A stretch of 38,334 bases of DNA. It comes from Paenibacillus glycanilyticus. Its GTDB lineage: Bacteria; Bacillota; Bacilli; Paenibacillales; Paenibacillaceae. Below the pieces are notes generated by a model that saw only the letters and a program-made list of their open reading frames with translations, had not been told where the DNA came from and made no database searches. The position numbers were made by a program, and so were the translations under genes. Position 1 is the first letter of the stretch. Every line of letters starts with the position of its first letter. Shown here piece by piece: positions 8,647 through 16,886 of this stretch. Location of the stretch: contig NZ_BSSQ01000034.1 of NCBI RefSeq assembly GCF_030161375.1, positions 1-38,334 on the forward strand. The letters run 5' to 3'.

Positions 8647-8706
8647 GCCGTTTCTGCATCCTCCTTAAGTTGTGCAATAGTTCTAGTGCGCCATATATAA
8701 GGTACG

Positions 8707-8916
8707 TTATGATTCCGTGTCCATTAATTCCTCATAGCTAATGCCTAACGTATTCGCAATGTTCGTCATGAGCCGGGCATCTGGCTTGCGCGTTCCCCGC
8801 TCCAGCGATCCAAGCACCGCAACCGATACGCCTAATACCTTTGCCAGCTCCTGCTGGGTGTATCCCTTCAGCTTCCGGAATGCCCGTACTCGCTGAGCCA
8901 ATTGGTGGTTTTCCAT
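8707..8916 (-). CDS. yazB: Small XRE-family helix-turn-helix protein (YazB-like)
   Basis: The 69-residue protein is almost entirely one Cro/C1-type helix-turn-helix: RVRAFRKLKGYTQQELAKVL, then GVSVAVLGSLERGTRKPD and IANTLGISYEEL. The ATG at 8916 lies inside the 3' end of folK, overlapping it by 49 bases in another frame, but has a good AAGGAAGG ribosome site. Position between folK and dusB matches B. subtilis yazB, whose role is unknown. It is probably DNA-binding; no target is visible. Confidence 0.85.
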   Translation of the reverse strand: MENHQLAQRVRAFRKLKGYTQQELAKVLGVSVAVLGSLERGTRKPDARLMTNIANTLGISYEELMDTES

Positions 8917-9404
8917 AACGTGATGCCTTCCTTTCCATCCTGAAGCGCCGCTGCTGCAAAAGCTGAAACTTCCTCCTGCAGAGGATGCGATGAATCGATG
9001 ACGTCCCTTAGCGGAACAAGCACAAAAGCCCGTTCCATCATCCGGGGATGCGGCAGCGTAAGCTCCTCATCATCCATCTTAACCTCATCGTATAACAGCA
9101 GATCTAAGTCTATGGTGCGCGGTCCCCAGCGAATCACTCTGACGCGGTCAAGAAGCTGCTCCACCCGGAATAAAACATGAAGGAGCTCTATTGGCGAAAG
9201 AGTAGTCTCGGCGGCTATCGCCATATTCAGAAAAGCCGGCTGATCCGTATACCCGACAGGGTCCGTCTCATACAGGCCGGATACTCGCAATACATGGATG
9301 TCCGGCTGCTTGCGCAGGTGTTCTACCGCCTGCCGAAGCAATTCTTCGCGATCGCCAAGATTGGAGCCGAGCGCAATATACGCCTGCGATTTGGTGTTAG
9401 GCAC
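8868..9404 (-). CDS. folK: 2-amino-4-hydroxy-6-hydroxymethyldihydropteridine pyrophosphokinase (HPPK)
   Basis: The 178-residue protein transfers pyrophosphate from ATP to hydroxymethyl-dihydropterin, the step before dihydropteroate synthase. Family motifs seen: AYIALGSNLGDRE near the N-terminus, YETDPVGYTDQPAFLN, the metal-binding RTIDLDLLLYDEV, and LPHPRMMERAFVLVPL. Start is GTG at 9404, overlapping the folB stop by eight bases. Its last 16 codons also contain the start and first codons of yazB in another frame. Confidence 0.96.
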   Translation of the reverse strand: MPNTKSQAYIALGSNLGDREELLRQAVEHLRKQPDIHVLRVSGLYETDPVGYTDQPAFLNMAIAAETTLSPIELLHVLFRVEQLLDRVRVIRWGPRTIDLDLLLYDEVKMDDEELTLPHPRMMERAFVLVPLRDVIDSSHPLQEEVSAFAAAALQDGKEGITLWKTTNWLSEYGHSGS

Positions 9405-9783
9405 GGACTACACGCCCATTTCCGTCCCGCTTGCGGCGCAGCTCAATCGTAACCCCGTCAAAATAGATTTCAAACGGCGGATTTGGCTTCGTTACGCGAA
9501 CCGTCACTTCATTTATCATAGTATAAGCTTCCAAAACCCGCGTTGCAATGCCGCCGGCCAAAGCTTCGATTAATTTATAAGGCTGTCCTTGCACGACAGA
9601 TTTGACCTCGCCATACAGTTCAGCGTAATTAATGGTTGCGTCCAAATCATCCGTAGATGCCGCTTGGTCCAGGTCGAGCTTCAGGTCAAGATCAACGATA
9701 AACTTCTGGCCAAGCCGGGTTTCTTCCGAAAAAACGCCGTGATAGCCGTAAAATTGCATGCCTTTCATGATCATGCTATCCAT
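9397..9783 (-). CDS. folB: Dihydroneopterin aldolase
   Basis: The 128-residue protein converts dihydroneopterin to 6-hydroxymethyl-dihydropterin plus glycolaldehyde. It shows FYGYHGVFSEETRLGQKF with the conserved Glu near 20-21, the NYAELY segment with the conserved Tyr near 53, and the catalytic Lys near 99 in RVTKPNPP. Length is normal for the family. The ATG at 9783 has GAGGAAG eight bases upstream; internal Met4 and Met6 are less well placed. It follows folP by 48 bases and overlaps folK by eight. Confidence 0.96.
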   Translation of the reverse strand: MDSMIMKGMQFYGYHGVFSEETRLGQKFIVDLDLKLDLDQAASTDDLDATINYAELYGEVKSVVQGQPYKLIEALAGGIATRVLEAYTMINEVTVRVTKPNPPFEIYFDGVTIELRRKRDGNGRVVRA

Positions 9784-9831
9784 GTCGGTTACTTCCTCAC
9801 TTTCTATTTGGAAAAGCGCAAGGCGAGACGG

Positions 9832-10737
9832 CTACCGCCGTCCTTGGAGATGCGCCGATTTGTACATGATGGCGTCGGCCATCATAGCCGTCCGCTTATT
9901 CGCCCGTACATCGTGCACACGCACGATCTGACAGCCTTGGGCGATGCCAAGCGCGGTTGTAGCTGCCGTGCCTTCCGCTAATTCATTCACCGGCAGGTCA
10001 AGCGTCTGCCGGATAAACCGTTTGCGCGATGTGCCGAGCAGCACCGGGTAACCAAGCGCCGTTAATTCCGACAGCCGGCCCATAAACTCGAGGTTGTCGT
10101 CATGGTCTTTGGCAAAGCCTAGACCCGGGTCGAGCCAAATCCGGCTTGCATCCACGCCGGCTTGCAGCGCGATAGCCACGCTCGCCTCGAGGTCGGCGAG
10201 CACATCCGGGACAAGGTCCGTATAGTCCCGGGCAGTACGGTTATGGCTGATTATGACCGGACAGCCGTATTCGGCCGCAACGGCCGCCATATGGGGGTCG
10301 TATTTCAGCCCCCAAATATCATTGATGATATGCGCGCCCGCTTCCAAAGCTTGGCGCGCCGTCTCTGCCTTGTACGTGTCGATGGAGATCGGCACGCGAG
10401 GAGCCGCCTCGCGAACTGCCCGGATCACGGGCAGCAGGCGGCGCAGCTCTTCTTCCACGCTGACCGGGTCAAAGCCGGGGCGTGTCGATTCCGCGCCGAT
10501 ATCGATAATATCGACGCCTTCCTCTACCATTGCGGCGGCACGTTCGGCTGCTGCCTCCGCTTGGTTAAACCGTCCGCCATCCGAGAAGGAATCGGGCGTA
10601 GCGTTCAAGATGCCCATAATGAGCGTCCTTTGGCCAAGTTCGAGCTTCAATCCGTCGTCCCATTCATAACTTCTATTCCAAAAGGTCGGTCTGTAGCCTT
10701 GAATCTCTTGTTCTCGTTCTTGTTCTTGATTGCTCAT
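9832..10737 (-). CDS. folP: Dihydropteroate synthase
   Basis: The 301-residue TIM-barrel enzyme condenses p-aminobenzoate with the pterin pyrophosphate made by FolK; it is the sulfonamide target. Motifs in order: LIMGILNATPDSFSDGGRF (about 39-57), DIIDIGAESTRPG, ISIDTYKAE, HIINDIWG, LDPGLGFAKD, LLGTSRKRFI, and RVHDV near the C-terminus. A roughly 30-residue N-terminal extension before the barrel includes a Glu/Gln-rich start. Its ATG overlaps the pabC stop as ATGA, indicating coupled translation. Confidence 0.97.
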   Translation of the reverse strand: MSNQEQEREQEIQGYRPTFWNRSYEWDDGLKLELGQRTLIMGILNATPDSFSDGGRFNQAEAAAERAAAMVEEGVDIIDIGAESTRPGFDPVSVEEELRRLLPVIRAVREAAPRVPISIDTYKAETARQALEAGAHIINDIWGLKYDPHMAAVAAEYGCPVIISHNRTARDYTDLVPDVLADLEASVAIALQAGVDASRIWLDPGLGFAKDHDDNLEFMGRLSELTALGYPVLLGTSRKRFIRQTLDLPVNELAEGTAATTALGIAQGCQIVRVHDVRANKRTAMMADAIMYKSAHLQGRR

Positions 10738-11615
10738 CCTTGTTGTTCCTCCGTATCATTGCGGTAGGCAAGCAGCAGCTCTTGCAGCAAAGGTCCCGCC
10801 ACGCCGGATCCAATGACCGTGCTCCCGCCCTTCGAATCCGTTACCCGCGTCACCGGCACAAGCTCCTGAATGGAAGTCGTCAGCCATACTTCCTCCGCCG
10901 CCAATAACTCCTCGAATAAATAATGGCCTTCCCTTACGGTATATCCGCGTTGGCGCGCCAACTCAATGACCCGCTGCCTAGTAATGCCCGGAAGGATGCC
11001 AATATCCGTTGACGGAGTATATAAGGTGTCTTCCTGCACAAAAAACAGATTGCTTACTATCCCCTCCGCAAGAAGCCCCTCCTGACTCAACATCAGTCCT
11101 TCGGCCGAAGCCGAAGCTCCGCTTGCCAGCAATTCCCGCTTCGCGATTATATTGTTCATATAATGGAGAGATTTTAGTCGAATAGCCCCTTCCGGGGTGT
11201 TCCTTGTCGTCTTGAGCAAACGCAACTCCTTACCGTCGCGGTATAGCGCCTCTTGATGGGGAGGCAATGCCTTAACAAGCATAAACTCCGTCGGACGCTC
11301 GTAATCCCCTGACGGAAGCCCCAATTCCCCTATTCCTGCGGTAACCGTTAAACGGATGTAGCCTTCCGTTAGCCCATTCTCGGCCAATAGCGTGCTTATC
11401 ATCTTCTGCAGCGCCTCCGCGTCCGGTTGATACCGAATGCCAATCGCTTCGCAGCCTGCCGCAAGCCGCTCTAAATGCCGCTCTAGCAAATACGGCCTGC
11501 CGCCGTATGTACGAAACGTCTCAAATAACCCCATTCCGTACAAAAAGCCGTGATCATATACTGAGATCACAGCTTCACCAGATTCCATTACCGTTCCGTT
11601 AAGCGCGATCTTCAT
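10734..11615 (-). CDS. pabC: 4-amino-4-deoxychorismate lyase, PLP class IV
   Basis: The 293-residue fold-type IV PLP enzyme releases pyruvate from aminodeoxychorismate to give p-aminobenzoate. Seen are the N-terminal YDHGFLYGMGLFETFRTY, the Schiff-base Lys in LHYMNNIIAKRELL near residue 159, and the cofactor-binding EGIVSNLFFV and GILPGITRQRVIE. Close relatives include branched-chain and D-amino acid transaminases, but its position between pabA and folP, overlapping each by four bases, makes the lyase assignment strong. Confidence 0.93.
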   Translation of the reverse strand: MKIALNGTVMESGEAVISVYDHGFLYGMGLFETFRTYGGRPYLLERHLERLAAGCEAIGIRYQPDAEALQKMISTLLAENGLTEGYIRLTVTAGIGELGLPSGDYERPTEFMLVKALPPHQEALYRDGKELRLLKTTRNTPEGAIRLKSLHYMNNIIAKRELLASGASASAEGLMLSQEGLLAEGIVSNLFFVQEDTLYTPSTDIGILPGITRQRVIELARQRGYTVREGHYLFEELLAAEEVWLTTSIQELVPVTRVTDSKGGSTVIGSGVAGPLLQELLLAYRNDTEEQQG

Positions 11616-12193
11616 CGCGCCGCACCTGTCTTGAGCTTAAGGAAATTGCGCAACATATCGTGTCCATGCTGCGTGATGATCGATTCGGGATGGAACTGTA
11701 CGCCTTCAATCGGATATTCCTTATGGCGCAGTCCCATAATTTCGCCTTCCGCCGTCTCCGCGCTAATCTCCAGGCAATCCGGAAGCGTCTCGCGCTTCAC
11801 GATCAGAGAATGGTAACGGGTAGCCGTGTACGGGGAGGGGAGACCTTCAAAGATCGTTTTGCCGTCATGGTGGATTTCGGATGTCTTGCCGTGCATCAGC
11901 TTCTCCGCGCGCACAACATCGCCGCCAAACGCTTGTCCGATCGACTGATGGCCCAGACAGACGCCAAAGATCGGAATAATGCCTTTGAAACGCTCAATAA
12001 CCGATAGACTGATTCCAGCCTCATTCGGAGAGCAAGGCCCTGGCGAGATTAGAATATGGTCAGGTCTCAGCGCCTCAATGCCTTCCAAATCAATCTCGTC
12101 ATTCCGCTTCACGACAACCTCTTCGCCTAGTTCACCTAAATACTGCACCAAGTTGTACGTAAACGAATCATAATTATCAATTACTAGAATCAT
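11612..12193 (-). CDS. pabA: Aminodeoxychorismate/anthranilate synthase glutamine amidotransferase subunit
   Basis: The 193-residue class I amidotransferase supplies ammonia to PabB. The catalytic triad is visible: Cys79 in FGVCLGHQ, His168 and Glu170 in VQFHPES; the oxyanion segment ISPGPCSPNEAG lies near 49-60. In B. subtilis the equivalent protein also serves anthranilate synthase, so a dual role in tryptophan synthesis is possible here. It follows pabB by 35 bases and its stop overlaps the pabC start. Confidence 0.95.
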   Translation of the reverse strand: MILVIDNYDSFTYNLVQYLGELGEEVVVKRNDEIDLEGIEALRPDHILISPGPCSPNEAGISLSVIERFKGIIPIFGVCLGHQSIGQAFGGDVVRAEKLMHGKTSEIHHDGKTIFEGLPSPYTATRYHSLIVKRETLPDCLEISAETAEGEIMGLRHKEYPIEGVQFHPESIITQHGHDMLRNFLKLKTGAAR

Positions 12194-12228
12194 CGCTCCT
12201 GCTCCCCCTTTGTATATCGCTTAGCGCG

Positions 12229-13794
12229 TTATGCCCGGCTTGTCTGCTCCGCAAACCGCTCGCTGTATTGAATGGCCTTCCATAACGCCTTCGCTTTATT
12301 CAACGATTCGTAATACTCCCGCTCCGGATCGGAATCAATGACAATCCCCGCTCCGGCCTGAATATGGACGACATCGTCTTTTACCGCCATTGTTCTTATT
12401 ATTATATTAAATTCCATATCTCCATTATAGTCAATCCATCCTAGCGATCCCGTATAGGGTCCGCGCCGCACTGGTTCTAGCTCCTCGATGATTTCCATCG
12501 TCCGGATTTTCGGAGCTCCGGTAATCGTTCCGCCCGGGAAGGTTGCCGCAATAACATCAAACGCATCCTTGCCCTCCGCGAGGCGGCCATCCACCTGCGA
12601 TACCAGATGCATAACGTGAGAGTAATATTCGATAACCATCAGCTCTTCGACTTTTACCGAGCCAAACTCAGAGATCCTTCCCAGATCGTTCCGCTCCAAA
12701 TCAACCAGCATAATATGCTCTGCCCGTTCCTTCTCGCTTGTGCGGAGTTCCTCCGCCATCATGCGGTCTTCCTCTTCCGTACGCCCCCGCCGGCGCGTGC
12801 CTGCGATCGGCCGCGTCGCCAGCTTATTGCCGTTCTGCTCGACCAATAGCTCGGGAGATGCCGAGACAAGCTGGAAATCCGGACAACGCAGAAAGCCCAT
12901 ATAGGGCGAAGGGTTAAAAATACGAAGCCACTCGTACAGCTCCTCCGGCGATGAGTTTACCTTCCGGCTCTGCCGCTGCGACAAGTTAACCTGGAATACG
13001 TCGCCCTGTCCGATGTATTGCTGGATCCGGCGTACAGCATCCATAAATGCGTCTTTCCTGAACGGCGAGGTGATGCCCTCTACCGACTCTACGTCGATGT
13101 GAAGGCTATCGCTAGCCGTGAATTGTCTACGTTCCTCGCGAACCGCAGCTGCCACGCCGTCCTGACGCTGCACGTGCTGCTGCCAGAAATGATCCATCTC
13201 ATCGGCTAGTTGCGTCGCTTTCTTGTGCTTAGCCTGTAATTGCGCTGCGTCTTCCTCCCCGGTAACCGGTGTATGCACGGCACAATACAGCATTTTCTCC
13301 TGCTGATCGACAATCCAGATCCGGTTCATTCGCAGGAACAGGTAATCCGGAAGTCCCGTATCATCCTCCGCAAGCTCGGGCAGCCGCTCAATCGAACGAA
13401 TGACGTCATAGCTCCAGAAGCCTACGCAGCCTCCGGTCCACTTGGGCCCCTCTTCAAATTTCGGCGAACGGTACGGTTCCATCCAACGTCTTACGATTTC
13501 TAAAGGTTTGCCATCCCAATCTTGTTCTGATTGCACATGGCCCTCGGAATTCCATTCCGTTGACCGGGCATTTAGGCCTTTACCGCGAATAACCCCTTCC
13601 GGATGGAGCCCTAAATAGGTATATCGTCCGTCCTTGCCGCTCTCTAGCACAAAAGCATGCGGAGAAGCCGCGCGCCATGCCGACTCCCACGAATCCACCA
13701 TAACCGCTCCAAGCGGAATACGCTTTAGCAGCGGCAAGGTTGTATAGCTCTCTTCTCTCTGCCATAAGACCCACTGCGAAAGTGCGGTGATCAT
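12229..13794 (-). CDS. pabB: Aminodeoxychorismate synthase component I
   Basis: The 521-residue protein has an N-terminal Anth_synt_I_N-type region (about 15-170) and a chorismate-binding domain (about 255-510) with KERAEHIMLVDLERNDLGRI, FPGGTITGAPKIRTMEIIEELEP, RRGPYTGSLGWIDYNGDMEFNIIIRT and a C-terminal GAGIVIDSDPEREYYE. With PabA it aminates chorismate at C4. The PIAGT motif has Ala where the E. coli PabB nucleophile Lys lies (PIKGT), so motif alone would not exclude anthranilate synthase. The FPGGTITGAPK block and the folate operon favour PabB. The ATG at 13794 has GGAGG eight bases upstream; an ATG five bases earlier is followed by an immediate stop. Confidence 0.92.
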   Translation of the reverse strand: MITALSQWVLWQREESYTTLPLLKRIPLGAVMVDSWESAWRAASPHAFVLESGKDGRYTYLGLHPEGVIRGKGLNARSTEWNSEGHVQSEQDWDGKPLEIVRRWMEPYRSPKFEEGPKWTGGCVGFWSYDVIRSIERLPELAEDDTGLPDYLFLRMNRIWIVDQQEKMLYCAVHTPVTGEEDAAQLQAKHKKATQLADEMDHFWQQHVQRQDGVAAAVREERRQFTASDSLHIDVESVEGITSPFRKDAFMDAVRRIQQYIGQGDVFQVNLSQRQSRKVNSSPEELYEWLRIFNPSPYMGFLRCPDFQLVSASPELLVEQNGNKLATRPIAGTRRRGRTEEEDRMMAEELRTSEKERAEHIMLVDLERNDLGRISEFGSVKVEELMVIEYYSHVMHLVSQVDGRLAEGKDAFDVIAATFPGGTITGAPKIRTMEIIEELEPVRRGPYTGSLGWIDYNGDMEFNIIIRTMAVKDDVVHIQAGAGIVIDSDPEREYYESLNKAKALWKAIQYSERFAEQTSRA

Positions 13795-13826
13795 GTCATT
13801 TTCCTCCGATCAGGTATGTTTTGCTA

Positions 13827-13855
13827 AGTATACAAAATGGCTAAACAAACGTCAA
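13827..13855 (-). promoter_or_regulatory. Sigma-A promoter of the pabB folate operon
   Basis: On the minus strand: TTGACG (13850-13855), a 17-base spacer, TATACT (13827-13832), 33 bases before the pabB start. The first bases of the -35 are the last Ts of the cysK terminator. Confidence 0.8.
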
Positions 13856-13882
13856 AAAGCCCCATTCGCAAGAATGGGGACT
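13854..13882 (-). terminator. Rho-independent terminator of cysK
   Basis: On the minus strand a perfect 8-bp stem CCCCATTC / GAATGGGG with TTGC loop is followed by CTTTTT, 18 bases after the cysK stop. Confidence 0.88.
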
Positions 13883-13899
13883 TGTAGAAGGAGACAATA

Positions 13900-14838
13900 T
13901 TAGTTCTCGAAGTTGAACAGAGGCGTCGACAGGTAACGTTCGCCGTTCGAAGGAACAACCGCAATAACGCGTTTGCCTTTGCCAAGCTCTTTCGCTACTT
14001 TCAGAGCAGCATAGATTGCGGCGCCGGAAGAAATACCGCACAGGATACCTTCTTCTTTTGCGGCACGGCGAGCATATTCGAATGCTTCTTCGTTCTCAAC
14101 GGTAATAACGCCGTCGTAGATCTCACGGTTCAGGATATCCGGCACGAAGTTAGCGCCGATCCCTTGAATTTTATGAGGACCTGGGTTGCCGCCCGACAGA
14201 ATCGGGGATGCAGCAGGCTCTACCGCGTAGATCTTGATACCTTCGAAGTTCTTCTTCAGTACTTCGCCTGTACCCGAGATTGTACCGCCAGTACCGATAC
14301 CCGCAACAAAAGCATCCAGTTTGCCGTCCAGCGAGTTAATCGCTTCTACGATTTCCGGACCTGTTGTTTCGCGGTGAACCTTCACGTTAGCTTGGTTCTT
14401 GAACTGTTGCGGAATGAAGTAAGAAGGGTTTTCTTTCGCAAGCTCTTCCGCTTTGCGAACGGCACCGTTCATGCCTTCCGAACCTGGTGTCAGAACCAGT
14501 TCCGCACCATAGGCACGAAGCAGGTTGCGGCGCTCGATGCTCATTGTTTCAGGCATAACGAGGATCGCTTTATATCCTTTTGCAGCAGCTACCATCGCAA
14601 GACCGATACCCGTGTTGCCGCTAGTAGGTTCAACGATTGTGTCGCCTGGTTTCAGACGGCCTTCTTGCTCCGCTACTTCGATCATGCTGATCGCAATGCG
14701 GTCTTTAACGCTAGCGCCTGGGTTCTGGTACTCAAGCTTCACGTAAATCTCCGCGCTGTCTTCCGGTACAAGGCGGTTTAAACGGACAAGAGGTGTATCA
14801 CCAATAAGTTCAGTTACGCTGTTAACGATTCTAGCCAT
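13900..14838 (-). CDS. cysK: Cysteine synthase (O-acetylserine thiol-lyase)
   Basis: The 312-residue PLP enzyme makes cysteine from O-acetylserine and sulfide. Seen: the Schiff-base Lys near residue 45 in NPGASVKDRIAIS, the substrate loop TSGNTGIG, the phosphate-binding GTGGTISGTGE, and SSGAA near the C-terminus. Length is typical of CysK. It has its own promoter, an operator-like palindrome in the leader and its own terminator, so it is transcribed separately from both neighbouring operons. In B. subtilis cysK is repressed by CymR. Confidence 0.97.
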   Translation of the reverse strand: MARIVNSVTELIGDTPLVRLNRLVPEDSAEIYVKLEYQNPGASVKDRIAISMIEVAEQEGRLKPGDTIVEPTSGNTGIGLAMVAAAKGYKAILVMPETMSIERRNLLRAYGAELVLTPGSEGMNGAVRKAEELAKENPSYFIPQQFKNQANVKVHRETTGPEIVEAINSLDGKLDAFVAGIGTGGTISGTGEVLKKNFEGIKIYAVEPAASPILSGGNPGPHKIQGIGANFVPDILNREIYDGVITVENEEAFEYARRAAKEEGILCGISSGAAIYAALKVAKELGKGKRVIAVVPSNGERYLSTPLFNFEN

Positions 14839-14857
14839 GAGAATAATTGCCTCCCTT

Positions 14858-14877
14858 ATTCCGACTAATTTAGTTGG
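14858..14877 (-). promoter_or_regulatory. Palindrome in cysK leader, possible CymR operator
   Basis: On the minus strand CCAACTAA and TTAGTCGG flank a single A, eight of nine positions being symmetric, followed by AAT. It lies between the cysK -10 and the start codon, where a roadblock repressor would bind. It resembles part of the CymR motif as I remember it, but I could not compare with a matrix. Confidence 0.4.
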
Positions 14878-14892
14878 TTTTTCACTAATAAC

Positions 14893-14922
14893 ATCTTATC
14901 AATCTCCTGTATCCGTTGTCAA
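14893..14922 (-). promoter_or_regulatory. Sigma-A promoter of cysK
   Basis: On the minus strand: TTGACA (14917-14922), an 18-base spacer, TAAGAT (14893-14898). A second TTGACA lies about 14 bases further upstream but has a poorer -10. Confidence 0.7.
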
Positions 14923-14961
14923 TAGTTTCTTTGTCAAATTTACAGGATAAGGTAACTGGAG

Positions 14962-14987
14962 AAAAAAGCCGCCATAACGGCGGCTTT
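14962..14987 (-). terminator. Terminator of the nadA-to-isomerase operon
   Basis: On the minus strand the stem AAAGCCGCC / GGCGGCTTT with a short loop is followed by TTT, about 21 bases after the isomerase stop. Strong and GC-rich; it closes the six-gene unit before the cysK promoter. Confidence 0.9.
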
Positions 14988-15008
14988 AAGATGATTTATT
15001 TAAGAGTT

Positions 15009-15983
15009 CTAAGGGGTAATGTCTGCGTTGTATTTCTCTAGTAAATCATCCTCGATTTCGTTAAGCGGCTTTGCTTTGGAGAGAGCCAGCTCTTTGCGTG
15101 CCGAATCATATAAAATATGACCCGTTAGGCCTTCGGTCTTCTGTCTTTCGAGCAGCCGGATAATGGCATAACCTTGCGGCACCTGAATCGGCCCTGTCGT
15201 CTCGCCGGTCTGAAGCCGGCTTGCTTCCTCCAGCATGCCGGCATCATAAAACGGATCATCCGAGTCAATCAGCCCCAGATCGCCAGCCGATTCCGACGTA
15301 TTCGCGTCGTTTGAATAGGTTATCGCGAGCTGGTCAAACGAATCTCCATCCCCGAGCCGGTCAAGAACCTCCTCCGCTTCCTTCTCGGAATCGGTAACAA
15401 TCCATTGAAGATGAAGCCTCAATCTGCCCTCGAATTGGGAGGAATGCTCCGTTATGTAGTTTTGTATCTCCACTTCGGATAAATTGACCGTAAGAATCGC
15501 GATCTTCTCCAGTAGCAGCCGATACTTGACATCTTCACGGACGTCGGTCTTGGTCATGCCGAGCTGTTCTTGCATCACTTCATAAAAAACTTCTTCGCTG
15601 TCATAACCTTCGATCATGGAGGCCAGCTCACGGTCCTCCTCTTCAGAGGTCACGTTGAGCTTTTGGGCATCTGCTTCCAAATCAATAGCCTTGTGAACCA
15701 TCATCGTGCGCAGCACGTTATCGCCGTACTGCCTCCTAAGCTGGTCCACAAGATCAGCTTCCGATATCGGGACGCCTCCTACCGTTGCGGCAATTCCCTC
15801 ACTTGGCTTGTCACCGGCCTCGGCTTTTGTCTCCGAATCGGGATCAAGCGGCTCGGGATCGTCCGAGAACGGAGACAGCTTCACAATAACCGCTACGCTT
15901 AGAACGATCATACAAATCGCTTGAAGGACAACAACTGCTTTCAATACCCCGTGTTTCTTCATTTCCTTAAATGCCTCCGGCAT
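15009..15983 (-). CDS. Membrane-anchored peptidyl-prolyl isomerase (parvulin type, YacD-like)
   Basis: The 324-residue protein has one N-terminal membrane helix (about 13-35) without a lipobox, then an extracytoplasmic acidic linker, a SurA/PrsA-like helical region (VGGVPISEADLVDQLRRQYG onward) and a parvulin domain at about 190-285 (LHLQWIVTDSEKEAEEVLDRL to PQGYAIIRLLERQ). It probably helps fold exported proteins. Position after hslO and before cysK matches B. subtilis yacD. The ATG at 15983 overlaps the hslO stop as TAATG. Met8 is an alternative start, but the coupled one is preferred. Confidence 0.82.
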   Translation of the reverse strand: MPEAFKEMKKHGVLKAVVVLQAICMIVLSVAVIVKLSPFSDDPEPLDPDSETKAEAGDKPSEGIAATVGGVPISEADLVDQLRRQYGDNVLRTMMVHKAIDLEADAQKLNVTSEEEDRELASMIEGYDSEEVFYEVMQEQLGMTKTDVREDVKYRLLLEKIAILTVNLSEVEIQNYITEHSSQFEGRLRLHLQWIVTDSEKEAEEVLDRLGDGDSFDQLAITYSNDANTSESAGDLGLIDSDDPFYDAGMLEEASRLQTGETTGPIQVPQGYAIIRLLERQKTEGLTGHILYDSARKELALSKAKPLNEIEDDLLEKYNADITP

Positions 15984-16882
15984 TATTGCACGAAGTTTGG
16001 CTTCGCTTGTTCCAGCAGCTGCTGGAGCTGTTCCCGGTCAAACGTATAAGCCTCATTGCAATAATGGCAGACGAGTTCTGCCTTGCCGTCTTCCTCGATA
16101 ATCTGCTCAAGCTCCGACGCTCCAACGCTGAGCAGCGTTTGTTCCACGCGCTCGCGCGAGCATTTGCACTGGAACTTCAATTCCAAAGTATCATGGATGT
16201 GGAGATCGTCTCCTACCAACCGGCGCAAAATGCCTTCCGGCGTCTCTCCCTGCTCGAGAAGTTGCGTCACTTGCGGGATCGACCCTACGGCTTGTTCAAG
16301 ACGGGTAATTTCCTCGTCCGTTAGACCCGGCAACAACTGAATAATAAATCCGCCTGCGTGAATCACTTGACCTTCCGGCGCCACAAGCACGCCAAGGCCA
16401 ACCGCGGAAGGCGTCTGTTCGGATACGGCGAAATAATAAGTGAAATCTTCGCCAAGCTCGCCAGAAACAATCGGTACGCTGCCCAGATACGGATCCTTAA
16501 GACCAAGATCCTTAATAATATGAAGATAACCGTTCGTGCCCACGCCGCCGGCTACGTCGATTTTCCCATGCTGGTTGCTTGGCAGCAGGACATCCGGATT
16601 ATCGACATAACCGCGTACTTCGCCGTGCGCATTGGCATCAACAACGATTTGGCCGATTGGACCGTCCCCTTTTACTTTAACCGTAAGCTGTTCTTCGCCC
16701 TTCAGCATCGCTCCCATAATCGAAGCGGCTGTTGCGGTCCGTCCGAATGCGGCTGTTGCGGTCGGCAATGTCTGATGACGGCGCTGAAGCTCGCTTACGA
16801 GCTGCGTTGTGCGTGCTGCAAATACGCGAATTTTACCTCCCCACGCCGTACCCCGTACGAGTACGTCCTGTAACTGCTCCAT
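15983..16882 (-). CDS. hslO: Redox-regulated chaperone Hsp33
   Basis: The 299-residue cytoplasmic chaperone is activated by oxidation. The C-terminal zinc switch is intact: Cys239-Lys-Cys241 and Cys272-x-x-Cys275 (CKC, CHYC). The N-terminal domain shows VRGTAWGGKIRVFAARTT and the GEEQLTVKVKGDGPIG segment. Only four bases separate it from coaX and it is coupled to the isomerase gene. coaX-hslO-yacD order is as in B. subtilis. Confidence 0.97.
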   Translation of the reverse strand: MEQLQDVLVRGTAWGGKIRVFAARTTQLVSELQRRHQTLPTATAAFGRTATAASIMGAMLKGEEQLTVKVKGDGPIGQIVVDANAHGEVRGYVDNPDVLLPSNQHGKIDVAGGVGTNGYLHIIKDLGLKDPYLGSVPIVSGELGEDFTYYFAVSEQTPSAVGLGVLVAPEGQVIHAGGFIIQLLPGLTDEEITRLEQAVGSIPQVTQLLEQGETPEGILRRLVGDDLHIHDTLELKFQCKCSRERVEQTLLSVGASELEQIIEEDGKAELVCHYCNEAYTFDREQLQQLLEQAKPNFVQ

Positions 16883-16886
16883 CTTG

